A DNA stretch of 50,701 bases from Legionellales bacterium UBA4759 (GTDB taxonomy: Bacteria > Pseudomonadota > Gammaproteobacteria > Legionellales > Legionellaceae). The notes under the pieces are model-generated. The model did no database searches. It was not told where the DNA came from and saw nothing but the letters and a program-made list of their open reading frames with translations. This document shows, one piece after another, positions 1 through 7,683 of this stretch (position 1 is the stretch's first letter; each line of letters begins with the position of its first letter). A program made the position numbers and the translations under genes. The stretch covers positions 1-50,701 of the forward strand of contig DHHZ01000094.1 of assembly GCA_002403515.1 (NCBI GenBank), given 5' to 3'.

Positions 1-52
1 AAATTCTCGCCCGCTTCAGAAGTTCATCTAAAGAAATTATTTCATCAATCAT
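1..52 (-). CDS. Start of an unidentified minus-strand gene, cut by the window edge
   Basis: An ATG on the minus strand overlaps the stop codon of the preceding repeat-bearing gene (TAATG arrangement). It opens a frame that stays open to the window edge and reads MIDEIISLDELLKRARI. The overlap is typical of translational coupling in an operon. Only 17 codons are visible, so no family can be assigned, and the open frame could be chance. Confidence 0.3.
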   Translation of the reverse strand, partial: MIDEIISLDELLKRARI

Positions 53-387
53 TAAAATCTTCGTCCAGGAAAATGTTCTCTATCATCGCGCCCATGAACA
101 CGGCTTCTGTCATCGCGTCCATGAATATGGCTTCTGTCATCGCGTCCATGAATATGGCTTCTGTCATCGCGCCTATCAATAATTACTCTATTACCACGAC
201 CATAATCAAAAAACAAATCGTTATGTGGACAATAAGGCTGGCGGGCATATCTGCCATGGTGATGAATAGGGGCAGGATATGAAAAAGCATGATTTGCGAT
301 TAGAATCAAGCAGATAACAATCATAGCTAGATAGAAAATAGCCCATAATGACTGAATAAAATTCACCCAAAAACATTCTAATAACAT
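52..387 (-). CDS. Small membrane or secreted protein with 9-residue tandem repeats, unknown function
   Basis: This 111-residue protein is not recognised. Residues about 10-36 form one long hydrophobic stretch that could be an uncleaved signal anchor or a signal peptide ending near the AFSYP sequence. The rest is rich in His, Arg and Asp. Its C-terminal third contains three near-perfect copies of a nine-residue unit (RDDRSHIHG), followed by an RRF end. The start is supported by a strong Shine-Dalgarno sequence (AAGGAGT, five bases before the ATG). It lies ten bases downstream of ispA on the same strand, in the position where dxs follows ispA in many gammaproteobacteria, so it is probably co-transcribed with xseB-ispA. 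The alternating charged repeat suggests a flexible, possibly metal- or polyanion-binding tail; this is inference only. Confidence 0.6.
   Translation of the reverse strand: MLLECFWVNFIQSLWAIFYLAMIVICLILIANHAFSYPAPIHHHGRYARQPYCPHNDLFFDYGRGNRVIIDRRDDRSHIHGRDDRSHIHGRDDRSRVHGRDDREHFPGRRF
84..173 (+). repeat. Three 27-bp direct tandem repeats inside a coding region
   Basis: Units at 84-110, 111-137 and 138-164 are 27 bp each. The second and third are identical and the first differs at three bases. A partial fourth begins at 165. The period is a multiple of three, so the repeats keep the reading frame of the minus-strand gene and encode a nine-residue unit. Such repeats can change copy number by slippage without disrupting the frame. 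Confidence 0.85.
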
Positions 388-396
388 AAGTACTCC

Positions 397-1317
397 TTAG
401 GGATGGCGGGGTATTTGATGCAATCGACTTTCCATTTGCTCAACTAAATAAATTAAATATTTAGATTGTTCCAAAAAGATAATACTTTCTTTGGCTTTTG
501 AAAATTCACTTTCTATTAATTTTTGCAGCTCATCTTTTTCATAAAAATTCACAAAGGTGAATTTTTCATTCAAAGAATCTGAGGATTGTTTTTTACCCCA
601 TATTTCTGTGGCATAGAAATCACCATAATCATCCAGCATTTGATAAGCAAGCCCCAAATGATTGGCAAATTCTTCAAGCGCTTTTTGAACATTGACTGGT
701 GCATGACCGCAAATAGCAACAGCTATGACCACAGCTTCAAGTAATGCAGTTGTTTTGAGATGATGTATTTCTTTCAATTGTTCTAAATTTAAGTTTTTCT
801 GTTGTAAAATCTTCAAGTCCATACTCTGACCGCTCAAGATACCTTGAGGACCAATACATTTTAAAATCAATTGCATCACAGGAATGGATAGGGCATTTGG
901 AAGTTCGTCAATGAGTAAAGAAAAAGCCAAATGATTCAATGTATTTCCTGTCAAAATTGCGGTGGCTTCATCAAAAGCCTTATGACAACTTGGTCGCCCA
1001 CGTCGATAATCATCATTGTCCATGGCGGGTAAATCGTCATGAACCAAAGAGTATGCGTGAATCATTTCAATACTTAATGCCAAACGATCTAATATCGAAT
1101 ATGGTAAATCAAATAGGAGGCCTGTGGCATATATCATTAAAGCCCTGAATTTTTTACCAGGGGTTTGCATGACGTATAATACAGCCTCTAGTAGCAATTC
1201 ATCTGGAAAACTCAAAGATTGTAAATATTGATGTTCATATTTATTAAAATGCTCAATAGTTTGTTGTACAAAATCTTCAGGTGTTAGGTTTGGATCGATC
1301 GTCATGTTCGGACTCAT
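397..1317 (-). CDS. ispA: Farnesyl diphosphate synthase (polyprenyl synthetase family)
   Basis: The protein belongs to the short-chain trans-isoprenyl diphosphate synthases, which condense isopentenyl diphosphate with dimethylallyl and geranyl diphosphate to give farnesyl diphosphate. This feeds undecaprenyl carrier and ubiquinone synthesis in the cytosol. Both Asp-rich motifs that bind magnesium are visible: DDLPAMD at about residues 94-100 and DDYGD in the C-terminal half. GKKFRA replaces the usual GKRLRP substrate motif. The start is uncertain. An ATG at 1347 would overlap xseB by 71 bases; ATGs at 1317 and 1305 give shorter overlaps and a more usual N-terminus. I chose 1317, but no candidate has a good ribosome binding site, which fits translational coupling to xseB. 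The xseB-ispA order is common in gammaproteobacteria, but dxs is absent downstream. Confidence 0.9.
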   Translation of the reverse strand: MSPNMTIDPNLTPEDFVQQTIEHFNKYEHQYLQSLSFPDELLLEAVLYVMQTPGKKFRALMIYATGLLFDLPYSILDRLALSIEMIHAYSLVHDDLPAMDNDDYRRGRPSCHKAFDEATAILTGNTLNHLAFSLLIDELPNALSIPVMQLILKCIGPQGILSGQSMDLKILQQKNLNLEQLKEIHHLKTTALLEAVVIAVAICGHAPVNVQKALEEFANHLGLAYQMLDDYGDFYATEIWGKKQSSDSLNEKFTFVNFYEKDELQKLIESEFSKAKESIIFLEQSKYLIYLVEQMESRLHQIPRHP

Positions 1318-1498
1318 TAATGAGTTGATTAATTTTTTGTTGGGCATCGTTTAAGGATTGCTGACAAAACTGTGAAAGCTTCATGCCTTCTTCAAATTTT
1401 TTTAGGGTTTCATCCAAAGACAAATCGCCTTTTTCTAGCGTTTCAACAATTTGCTCGAGTTCAGTAATCGATTTTTCAAAGGTTTGTGTTGAAGTCAT
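1277..1498 (-). CDS. xseB: Exodeoxyribonuclease VII small subunit
   Basis: This 73-residue, mostly helical, charged protein matches the small subunit of exonuclease VII. Several copies of it wrap the large subunit XseA, and the enzyme degrades single-stranded DNA in both directions. The family pattern is clear: a FE-x-xx-ELE-xIV-xxLE-xGDLSL-DE-xL-xxFE-xGM-xL core (visible as ELEQIVETLEKGDLSLDE and FEEGMKL). A GGAGG Shine-Dalgarno sequence sits just before the ATG. The 3' end overlaps the start of ispA, indicating one transcription unit. xseA is not in the window. Confidence 0.93.
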   Translation of the reverse strand: MTSTQTFEKSITELEQIVETLEKGDLSLDETLKKFEEGMKLSQFCQQSLNDAQQKINQLINESEHDDRSKPNT

Positions 1499-1516
1499 AT
1501 TTCCTCCAGTTAGGTG

Positions 1517-1545
1517 AAGTTATCAATAATTACAAATGAAATCAA
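1517..1545 (-). promoter_or_regulatory. Candidate sigma70-type promoter of xseB-ispA
   Basis: Read on the minus strand, a TTGATT -35 hexamer is followed by 17 bases and a TAACTT -10 hexamer, in the 60-base gap between the channel gene and xseB. The -10 is a weak match, so this is a moderate candidate. Confidence 0.35.
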
Positions 1546-1558
1546 CAATCTAAAAGCT

Positions 1559-3847
1559 TTATTTTTCAGATGCATCATGAATAAAAACCATTTGTTGCGG
1601 CATTGGCATCACAATATTATTCTCATTGAATAATTTAAAGATACTATAATTGAGGTCGCTACTAATAACTGACTTTTTATTGGCATCTCGGATTAAACAC
1701 CACAATTGAAATATCAGAGCATGGTCTCCAAATCCTTTGAATAATACATTGGGTTTTTGACGACCTGTTTTGATAATGTCTTCGTGGGCATAGGCTGCCT
1801 GTAAAAGTAATTCATTCACCAATTTAATATCTGAGTCATAGGCTACATTAACTTGACTAAATATAGACAAATATTTATCGGTATACATGTAGTTGGTGAC
1901 ACGTCGAGTCACAAGGTCTGAATTAGGTACGATGATATCTTCACGTTGCGGTGTGATGATTTGGGTTGAACGAACCCGAATTTTTTTTACAGTTCCCTCG
2001 ACACCATCAACATTAATCCTATCCCCTGGTTTAATGGGCTTTTCAATTAAAAGAATAAGGCCTGAAACAAAGTTATTAACAATACTTTGCAGCCCCAAAC
2101 CAATACCCACAGACAATGCACCAGCCACAATTGCTAGTCCCGTAAAGTTAAAGCCTGCGGTTAATAATCCTGCAATTAAGGCAAGTGCAAAGCCAATGTA
2201 GTTTAAAATGGAAGCAACAGCAACTTGCGTATCTTCTTCATGTTCAAATTGATAATAACGTGATATTGCCGTTGAGATGATGCGGCATAATAAAAATAGA
2301 GCGCAGAAAATAATAAGACCGAAAATAATTCGAGCAGGATAGATGGTAAAGTTACTGAAAATAATGCCATTTAATAAGGGTTCATAAAATAAATCCACGT
2401 AATAACTAATAAATCCCATACTTTGTCCAATGAGATAAAAACCACAAGCAATCACAATAATTTGCAGTGAAAGTTTTAAAATTAGTAATTCGGTGTAATT
2501 ACCATGTTCTTTATAACCGAATAAATAGCGAATTTTGGTATTTTGAGGAGAAGATATGGACATTAAATAAATTTTTTGAATACCAAGAAGTAACAAGCTT
2601 GTTAAAAAAGCGATAAAAACAATGGTTAAACCAGCGTAAACTAAACGCATCGCCAAAACATGATAGCCAATCATGTCACAGACTAAGCAGGTTAATGAAA
2701 AAATAATAGAAATATTTTTTAATGGTTTTTGATAGCGCTGAATCCAGTTGAAATATAAATGTTGATTTAAAAATCGATAAACATAAGTCAAATTGAGGAT
2801 CAGGATAGCTATTAATAAAATGGTTTGCGTAGCAATAGTTGCAGTACGACTGGGTTCAATTAATGGTTTAATCCAATGCCCTAGTTTTCTTAAAGAAAGA
2901 ATATAGATAATGACGGTAATTAATTTATCAAAGTACTTAAAGTCTAATCCATACCAATAAAATAACGCTCTAATTCTCTTGATTGAAAATATAAAGTGAT
3001 TGATAAAAATTAATCCTGCAAAGAAAGCTAGTATTTTAAATAATTCGCATAAAGCACTAGGAATAGTTGAGTGAAATAAACACCAGAGCCAATTAAGCAC
3101 CATCCAGTTGGTTAGGAATAAACTAACAACCCATTCAACATGCTCTCCTTTTAATCTGAAAATTTTCTTAAATTTGGGAACACTAGAAAATTTTCTGTAG
3201 ATATAAATGGAAGATAACAATGCAATTAAAAAGCTTGTAAGAAAAACCTGCCAACTAAAACTTGAAACATTTAAATCTAAAGTTTTGTTAATCAATTTAT
3301 TTTCATGGAAATTTTTTATAAATTTGGGGACGCCTTTCCAAATCGGTAATGTTTGCGAGAAAGTCTCTTCTTTTTTTAGTTCCGCTACAGTCGATTGATA
3401 AGCAGTGATAGCTTCGGTAGCTCGAATGGTAAATAATCGACATTGGGCTTGGGCATTGGTTAATCGTTTTGATTCTTTTTGCAAATAAATTTGGTCGGCA
3501 GTATGGGTATCAGATGGAACAGGTGGTGGAGTTTTACTATCAGTTGGTGATAGAACAGGCGGGGCCAATAAATTATTGATATTATTTAATTTTTTTTGTG
3601 TATTTTCAATACAATCTTGAGCAAAATCATTAAGTTTTTGAAGTTTTTTGATAGCGCTTGATAAATCTTTCAGATTTAAATTTTGAGTAGAAAGTTTGAG
3701 ATTGATTTGATCAAAATTCTTGTTAGCCTCATTAACATCAAACTCATCTTTAATAGTATTTACAGGATTGGGGTAAATAGGTGCAGTATTTTCTGCGTAA
3801 ACGATGGATGTGAATATGAAAAAAATACAAAAAAGAAAATTTCTCAT
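1559..3847 (-). CDS. Large MscS-family mechanosensitive ion channel
   Basis: This 762-residue membrane protein has an MscS channel module at its C-terminal end. It begins with a signal peptide (MRNFLFCIFFIFTSIVYA, then E). A periplasmic region of about 150 residues with coiled-coil character follows, containing NLNLKDLSSAIKKLQKL and a Pro-rich stretch. Then come about ten hydrophobic segments. The pore helix and beta domain are recognisable near residues 560-650: GALSVGIGLGLQ, NNFVSGLILLIEKPIKPGD and VPNSDLVTRRVTNY. Length and layout resemble the large MscK/YbdG-like relatives rather than the 280-residue MscS. Known members open on membrane tension and release solutes during hypo-osmotic shock. 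The gene appears monocistronic. The exact subfamily is uncertain. Confidence 0.85.
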   Translation of the reverse strand: MRNFLFCIFFIFTSIVYAENTAPIYPNPVNTIKDEFDVNEANKNFDQINLKLSTQNLNLKDLSSAIKKLQKLNDFAQDCIENTQKKLNNINNLLAPPVLSPTDSKTPPPVPSDTHTADQIYLQKESKRLTNAQAQCRLFTIRATEAITAYQSTVAELKKEETFSQTLPIWKGVPKFIKNFHENKLINKTLDLNVSSFSWQVFLTSFLIALLSSIYIYRKFSSVPKFKKIFRLKGEHVEWVVSLFLTNWMVLNWLWCLFHSTIPSALCELFKILAFFAGLIFINHFIFSIKRIRALFYWYGLDFKYFDKLITVIIYILSLRKLGHWIKPLIEPSRTATIATQTILLIAILILNLTYVYRFLNQHLYFNWIQRYQKPLKNISIIFSLTCLVCDMIGYHVLAMRLVYAGLTIVFIAFLTSLLLLGIQKIYLMSISSPQNTKIRYLFGYKEHGNYTELLILKLSLQIIVIACGFYLIGQSMGFISYYVDLFYEPLLNGIIFSNFTIYPARIIFGLIIFCALFLLCRIISTAISRYYQFEHEEDTQVAVASILNYIGFALALIAGLLTAGFNFTGLAIVAGALSVGIGLGLQSIVNNFVSGLILLIEKPIKPGDRINVDGVEGTVKKIRVRSTQIITPQREDIIVPNSDLVTRRVTNYMYTDKYLSIFSQVNVAYDSDIKLVNELLLQAAYAHEDIIKTGRQKPNVLFKGFGDHALIFQLWCLIRDANKKSVISSDLNYSIFKLFNENNIVMPMPQQMVFIHDASEK

Positions 3848-3974
3848 AGCGTCTCATTATTTTTATTGCAATTTAATCTAAGAGCCATATTAGGCTTTTC
3901 CTCATGATAAGTCTATATCTCGCGAAAAATAAAAAATAAAAAACCATAATCCATGAAAAATGCACATATTGTTC

Positions 3975-3980
3975 TATAAT
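3975..3980 (+). promoter_or_regulatory. -10 element (TATAAT) upstream of yqgE
   Basis: A consensus TATAAT lies 30 bases before the chosen yqgE start; no good -35 hexamer is visible. Its position argues against the upstream ATG at 3960 as the start of yqgE, because that codon would precede the transcript start. Confidence 0.4.
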
Positions 3981-4010
3981 AATACTAAGAAGATTAAAAG
4001 GATGGAATCT

Positions 4011-4589
4011 ATGTCACTGATGTCTTTAAGTGGAAATTTTTTGATTTCTGTGAAAAATCCTGAGCTTGAATCAACGATTTTTGTTCAATCAGTTGTGTTT
4101 GTTTGTGAGCATCACGAACAAGGTTCTGTGGGTTTGATTATCAATCGTCCAACATCCTTTAATTTAAGTTATATCTTTGAACAATTGGAATTGGATTTCC
4201 AACAGTCTAAATCACAGCAACTACCATTGATGTTTGGTGGGCCAATACAACCAGAGAGAGGTTTTGTGTTGCATAGGCCTCCAGGTCAATGGCGCTCAAG
4301 TCTTATTATTAACCCAGAAGATGTGACATTAACAACGTCGAATGATATTATTCGTGGTTTAGCTGAGAATAAAGGCCCTGAAAGTGTTTTGATTACTTTG
4401 GGCTACAGTGCGTGGGAACCCAAGCAATTAGAAGCAGAGATTATGAAAGATTATTGGTTAGTATGTCCTTTTAATAAAGAATTACTTTATGATGTCCCAT
4501 TTGCCCAACGTTGGGATTATGCTGGACGATTATTGGGTATTGATACTTTAAACTTGACTGTATTTCCAAGTGGTAGTCGGTATGTATAA
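4011..4589 (+). CDS. yqgE: YqgE/AlgH family protein (DUF179)
   Basis: The protein matches the YqgE/AlgH family, conserved small proteins of unresolved biochemical role, named after a Pseudomonas alginate regulator. Family landmarks are an N-terminal LSGNFLISVKNPELESTIF stretch, VGLIINRPT, MFGGPIQPERGFVLH, and LGYSAWEPKQLEAEI near the C-terminus. An ATG at 3960 would add 17 unusual residues and lies upstream of the likely -10 element. The ATG at 4011 follows an AAAAGGATGG ribosome-binding sequence and gives the standard family N-terminus, so I prefer it. The gene overlaps ruvX by eight bases. The yqgE-ruvX pair is a widely conserved gammaproteobacterial operon. Confidence 0.92.
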   Translation: MSLMSLSGNFLISVKNPELESTIFVQSVVFVCEHHEQGSVGLIINRPTSFNLSYIFEQLELDFQQSKSQQLPLMFGGPIQPERGFVLHRPPGQWRSSLIINPEDVTLTTSNDIIRGLAENKGPESVLITLGYSAWEPKQLEAEIMKDYWLVCPFNKELLYDVPFAQRWDYAGRLLGIDTLNLTVFPSGSRYV

Positions 4590-4998
4590 AGAGGGTTGTT
4601 GTTTAGGTTTTGATTATGGTTTAAAAAAAATTGGTTATGCCATAGGTCAATTTATCACTTACACTGCCCAACCCCAGGGCATGATTCCCGTCAAAGACGG
4701 CCAGCCCGATTGGGCCTCTATTCAAAAAATAATTCGTGAATGGCGGCCGGTGTGTTTGGTGGTGGGGTTACCACAAACTATTGATGATAAACCTTTGTAT
4801 GTCACAGAACATGTTTTAAATTTCGCTAAAGAATTGGAGCGCTTTAACCTCCCTATTTATTTGACTGATGAGAGAATGACAACTAAAGAGGCTAAAAGTC
4901 ATTTGTTTGAAAAGGGGGGGTTTAGAGCATTGTCTTACGGTAAAGTCGATAGCGTTGCAGCTGCAATTTTATTAGAGCAATGGATGAATGGCGCTTAA
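4582..4998 (+). CDS. ruvX: Putative pre-16S rRNA nuclease / Holliday junction resolvase-like YqgF
   Basis: This protein of about 138 residues has the RNase H-like fold signature of the YqgF/RuvX family. It includes LGFDYGLKKIGYAIG at the N-terminus with the first catalytic Asp, VVGLPQTIDD in the middle, LTDERMTTKEAKSHL, and a final Asp in the YGKVDSVAAAILLE segment. In E. coli the family matures the 16S rRNA 5' end. A resolvase role was inferred from the fold. The ATG at 4582 gives the usual N-terminus; a GTG at 4570 is possible but would add four residues. It ends nine bases from the convergent ubiK gene. Confidence 0.92.
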   Translation: MYKEGCCLGFDYGLKKIGYAIGQFITYTAQPQGMIPVKDGQPDWASIQKIIREWRPVCLVVGLPQTIDDKPLYVTEHVLNFAKELERFNLPIYLTDERMTTKEAKSHLFEKGGFRALSYGKVDSVAAAILLEQWMNGA

Positions 4999-5006
4999 TT
5001 CCTCAA

Positions 5007-5258
5007 TCATTTTTTACTTTTTTTTTCGATGAGTTCTTGAACTTGCTTTTCCAATACTTCAAGTTTTTCTCTGGTTTTGGCCAATACTTGAGTTTGTACA
5101 TCAAACTCTTCACGACTAACCACATCTAATTTTGCCAAGGAAGCCTGCAAGACCATTTTCACTTTTTGGTGCAAATCATCTTTGATTTCTTGTCGATTGA
5201 CAGGAATCAAATCAAGAAGCTTTTTGGTCATTTCTTCAATTTGGAAATTTGGTAGCAT
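5007..5258 (-). CDS. ubiK: UbiK family accessory factor for ubiquinone biosynthesis (YqiC/BMFP)
   Basis: The 83-residue protein is highly charged and helical. A predicted amphipathic N-terminal half is followed by a C-terminal coiled coil with heptad spacing (LAKTREKLEVLEKQVQELI). This matches the UbiK (YqiC, BMFP) family, which binds lipids and UbiJ and assists aerobic ubiquinone assembly in gammaproteobacteria. The typical SREEFDVQTQVLAKTREKL signature is present. AGGA lies upstream of the ATG at 5258. It converges with ruvX. Confidence 0.87.
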   Translation of the reverse strand: MLPNFQIEEMTKKLLDLIPVNRQEIKDDLHQKVKMVLQASLAKLDVVSREEFDVQTQVLAKTREKLEVLEKQVQELIEKKSKK

Positions 5259-5290
5259 GCTTTTTTCCTATGGATTTAATATTAACAATC

Positions 5291-5758
5291 CTAGCATAAT
5301 TGCTTTTGTAGTTGAAGAATAAAATTCCATTGAGCAGGAGTCACTGGCATAATAGATAAGCGATTTCCTTTACGAACCAATGGCATATTTTCAAGAACAG
5401 GGATGGTTTGCAATTGTCTCAAAGGAATAATACTTGAAAATTTTTCTTTGAATTGTACATCAACCATTTCCCAAATAGGCTTTTCAGGTGTGCTTTTGGG
5501 ATCATAATGAATATCATGACGGTCTTGGGCTGTAAAATCAGGGTAAGCGGTTTTACAGACCTCGGCAATGCCAATAATTCCAGGCACTTTGCAATTGGAG
5601 TGATAAAAGAAAACCTTATCGCCAATTTGCATTTGTTTCATAAAATTACGCGCTTGGTAATTTCTTACGCCATCCCAATGAGTCATTTGATTTGGGGCAT
5701 TTATCAAATCATCAATGCTAAAGGCTTCAGGTTCTGATTTCATTAACCAATATTGCAT
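5291..5758 (-). CDS. EVE domain-containing protein
   Basis: The protein (155 residues) is a stand-alone EVE domain, a PUA-related fold that binds modified nucleobases. It begins with the family signature YWLMKSEPEAFSIDDL. WDGVRNYQARNFM, GDKVFFYHSNCKVPGIIGIAEV and a YPD-containing segment follow, in the order seen in bacterial EVE proteins (thymocyte nuclear protein 1 homologues). Its cellular role in bacteria is unknown; base-modification sensing is inferred from the fold. It lies 12 bases downstream of the cyclo-ligase gene on the same strand, so the two are probably co-transcribed. Confidence 0.92.
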   Translation of the reverse strand: MQYWLMKSEPEAFSIDDLINAPNQMTHWDGVRNYQARNFMKQMQIGDKVFFYHSNCKVPGIIGIAEVCKTAYPDFTAQDRHDIHYDPKSTPEKPIWEMVDVQFKEKFSSIIPLRQLQTIPVLENMPLVRKGNRLSIMPVTPAQWNFILQLQKQLC

Positions 5759-5769
5759 ATATTCTTCAC

Positions 5770-6351
5770 CTATTTATCTTTAATTAAATCATAACATTGC
5801 TTTTTACAATCCCAAATACCTTGTTCGGTAATAATGTAGTCAAGAGATTGATCATGAGCCTCATATGGAATGGTTTTGCGTTGTTGAAAAGCATAAGCAA
5901 CGCCAATTAACATAGGCAATTTTTGTAAGCTCTTAAATAATTCATCGTAATAGCCTTTTCCCATACCCAGGCGATGACCATGCTTATCAAAACCGACCAA
6001 GGGAACCAGAACAATATCCATTTGTTCTACAGGAAAAAAAGGCGTTTTCGGCTCTAAAATACCATAATCATTTTCGATATAAGAACCTTCATCTTTGCAA
6101 AAAATCATTTTCTGCTTACTGATTAATTTAGGGAGATAAAAGGTTTGGTTTTTTTGTTTTTGTATTGCACCTAAGGAAACTTCATTATGGATGCTTTGGT
6201 AATAGCCGATATTTTTAGAACTTTGAAAAAGAGAGAAATTATTGATATGTCCACAAATTTTTTCACTGTAAGCTTTGGCAATATCATGGGGAAGTGCTTT
6301 TCGTATAGCTAAAATTTCAAGGCGTATTTTTTTTTTTAGTTCTTTAATCAT
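5770..6351 (-). CDS. ygfA: 5-formyltetrahydrofolate cyclo-ligase
   Basis: This 193-residue enzyme converts 5-formyltetrahydrofolate to 5,10-methenyltetrahydrofolate using ATP, returning stored folate to the one-carbon pool. Family features are the N-terminal KKKIRLEILAIRKAL helix, IGYYQSIHNEVSL, VLVPLVGFDKHGHRLGMGKGYYDE carrying the nucleotide-binding loop, and LIGVAYAFQQ near the end. GMGKGYYD replaces the usual GMGGGYYD. The start is the only reasonable ATG. In many gammaproteobacteria ygfA lies directly downstream of the 6S RNA gene, and a hairpin-bounded gap sits upstream here. Confidence 0.93.
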   Translation of the reverse strand: MIKELKKKIRLEILAIRKALPHDIAKAYSEKICGHINNFSLFQSSKNIGYYQSIHNEVSLGAIQKQKNQTFYLPKLISKQKMIFCKDEGSYIENDYGILEPKTPFFPVEQMDIVLVPLVGFDKHGHRLGMGKGYYDELFKSLQKLPMLIGVAYAFQQRKTIPYEAHDQSLDYIITEQGIWDCKKQCYDLIKDK

Positions 6352-6377
6352 GATTGAGCACCCAAGTTTTGATTAGA

Positions 6378-6516
6378 AGTGCGTACAGTGTAAAAATTTT
6401 TTAGTGGTTAAAATGATGATAGCCCAGCACCTATTATGAAACAAGCATATTCATGGATATCCATTGCATTTGATTTTTAATGAAAAAATTAACGGTATAA
6501 TTTTTTTTTACGCACT
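6378..6516 (-). ncRNA. Candidate structured RNA, possibly 6S RNA (ssrS), upstream of ygfA
   Basis: The 346-base gap between ygfA and the next plus-strand gene contains an eight-base inverted repeat (AGTGCGTA at 6378-6385, TACGCACT at 6509-6516). After a small bulge the pairing continues with A-rich and T-rich tracts, closing a domain of about 139 bases. A short palindrome (ATGGATATCCAT) lies inside. A long closing stem with bulges, the size, and a position just upstream of ygfA on its strand are what known 6S genes show in gammaproteobacteria. No conserved 6S sequence motif could be confirmed by eye. The inverted repeat would also fold on the other strand. No other gene was seen in the gap. 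Confidence 0.3.
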
Positions 6517-6698
6517 CTATGCGACAATTATCACTTTATTTATAGAATAACTTGAAAAAAATGAGATTTCTTGATTTAGTAACTGTATTTTGATAGTTTT
6601 TAGTTAATTAAAAAGTCTCTTAAAATGAATTGCTTAGATAGTTTTAAAGCTAGCAATTAAAGATAAGAGTAAATCATTTGATAAATTATGAGGTCAAG

Positions 6699-6893
6699 AT
6701 GACAGAAATTTTTGATGATGAAGAAAAAGCAATTCCTGAAGACGATGAATTGGCTGAGTTGGAAGTTCAAGATGCTTTGGAAGATTTAAGAGTCAATCAA
6801 GGTTCTGATGCCAGACGTCGATTAGAGGATTTGATGGATGAAAAAAAACTCAAAGTAGAACTAGATGATTATTTTGAGCTAGATGATTTGTAA
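6699..6893 (+). CDS. Small acidic protein, PA3496-like
   Basis: A 64-residue, strongly acidic protein ending in a segment rich in Arg, Lys and Asp (RRRLEDLMDEKKLKVELDDYFELDDL). This end resembles the small gammaproteobacterial family typified by Pseudomonas PA3496, whose role is not established. The ATG at 6699 is preceded by GAGG at five-base spacing. A TTG at 6678 would add seven residues but has no ribosome binding site. It lies 56 bases upstream of icmT on the same strand and could share its transcript. There is no evidence that it belongs to the secretion system. Confidence 0.7.
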   Translation: MTEIFDDEEKAIPEDDELAELEVQDALEDLRVNQGSDARRRLEDLMDEKKLKVELDDYFELDDL

Positions 6894-6949
6894 GTTTTTT
6901 TTGGATAGGTTAACTTATGAGTATGAATAAACTTAATAAGTAGATAGAT

Positions 6950-7210
6950 ATGAAAACCTTTGCAGCATCTGCGCATTGGAGAGATTCCGCTAGAAATGCT
7001 CGTTTTTTCATGGTTGATGCAAGGGCAGCATTTGCGATTTTACTATTTCTTGTGCATATTAAATTATGGACAGCTATTTTGGTTGTCATAAATCTTGTTT
7101 TTTTCTCAATAATAGAACACTATGGCTTTACGATTCCGGTTTTTTTTCGCTGGTTAAGACTTTTTTTTGCTGGCCCAATTAAGTTCTCACAACCTTGGTG
7201 GATTGAATGA
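6950..7210 (+). CDS. icmT: Type IVB secretion system protein IcmT
   Basis: The 86-residue protein matches IcmT, a small inner-membrane component of the Dot/Icm system; the Legionella protein is the same length. It has a charged N-terminus (SAHWRDSARNARFFMVDARAAF), one or two hydrophobic segments over residues about 25-55, and a conserved FRWLRLFFAGPIKFSQPWW tail. In Legionella, IcmT is needed for intracellular growth and host-cell egress. It is the first gene of the classic icmTS pair and its stop overlaps the icmS start (ATGA). The upstream gap shows only a weak promoter-like arrangement (TTAACT, 17 bases, TTAATA). Confidence 0.95.
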   Translation: MKTFAASAHWRDSARNARFFMVDARAAFAILLFLVHIKLWTAILVVINLVFFSIIEHYGFTIPVFFRWLRLFFAGPIKFSQPWWIE

Positions 7211-7560
7211 AAAAGGATATTTCTCAAATGTTGGTTGATATTGCCAAGGAAATGAACGCGCAGTTTTATCTTTTGGGTAAAATGATTTCTGCAGAAGAAG
7301 TTTTTGCACCTTCTGGTTTATTACCTGCTTTGGCAAAGCGAGCAGACGATCGTTGTATTTTTTGTGTTGGATTTGGTCTGGGTATTTCCATGAAAGATTC
7401 AGAGCAAGGGGTTTTAAATGCTGAGGTGCTATTTGATGAAGCCACGCCAATGGGGCTTCGTTTAGCATTTATTACAGATGTTTTATGTGAACTAATCGAT
7501 TCAAGTCCTACCAGTGACTATACGCCATTAGATGAGTTATTGAAGGAACATGTTTTTTAA
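7207..7560 (+). CDS. icmS: Type IVB secretion system adaptor protein IcmS
   Basis: The 117-residue acidic protein matches IcmS, a cytosolic adaptor. With IcmW it binds a subset of effectors and docks them on the C-terminal tail of the coupling ATPase DotL. Conserved stretches include MLVDIAKEMNAQFYLLGKMISAEEVFAPSGLLPALAKRADDR and LGISMKDSEQGVLNAEVLFD. The family is about 114 residues long. It overlaps icmT by four bases. The partner icmW is not in the window. Confidence 0.95.
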   Translation: MKKDISQMLVDIAKEMNAQFYLLGKMISAEEVFAPSGLLPALAKRADDRCIFCVGFGLGISMKDSEQGVLNAEVLFDEATPMGLRLAFITDVLCELIDSSPTSDYTPLDELLKEHVF

Positions 7561-7683
7561 CTCCGCTGAATGTAAAATTTAGTTTTGAATCTCATTGACA
7601 AGTTTTTTGTTCAAATTTACACTTCAGTGAATCATATTTGCGACCCTTATTTGAAAAAAAAAATAACAAAGTGAAGCAATATT

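Noticed and set aside
84..173. Direct repeats resembling a small CRISPR array
   Set aside because: The 27-bp units are contiguous with no spacers, keep a multiple-of-three period and are explained by a coding repeat in the minus-strand gene.
73..282. Plus-strand open frame over the same repeats
   Set aside because: It lies opposite the repeat-bearing minus-strand gene, which has a strong ribosome binding site and signal-like N-terminus. The plus frame has neither.
3960..4010. N-terminal extension of YqgE from the ATG at 3960
   Set aside because: This ATG lies upstream of the likely -10 element, and the extra residues do not fit the family N-terminus.
6601..6626. Paired TTAA-containing sequence resembling a PmrA operator upstream of the small acidic gene and icmT
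   Set aside because: The spacing and flanking bases do not fit the two half-sites of the known PmrA consensus well, and such sequence is common in AT-rich DNA.
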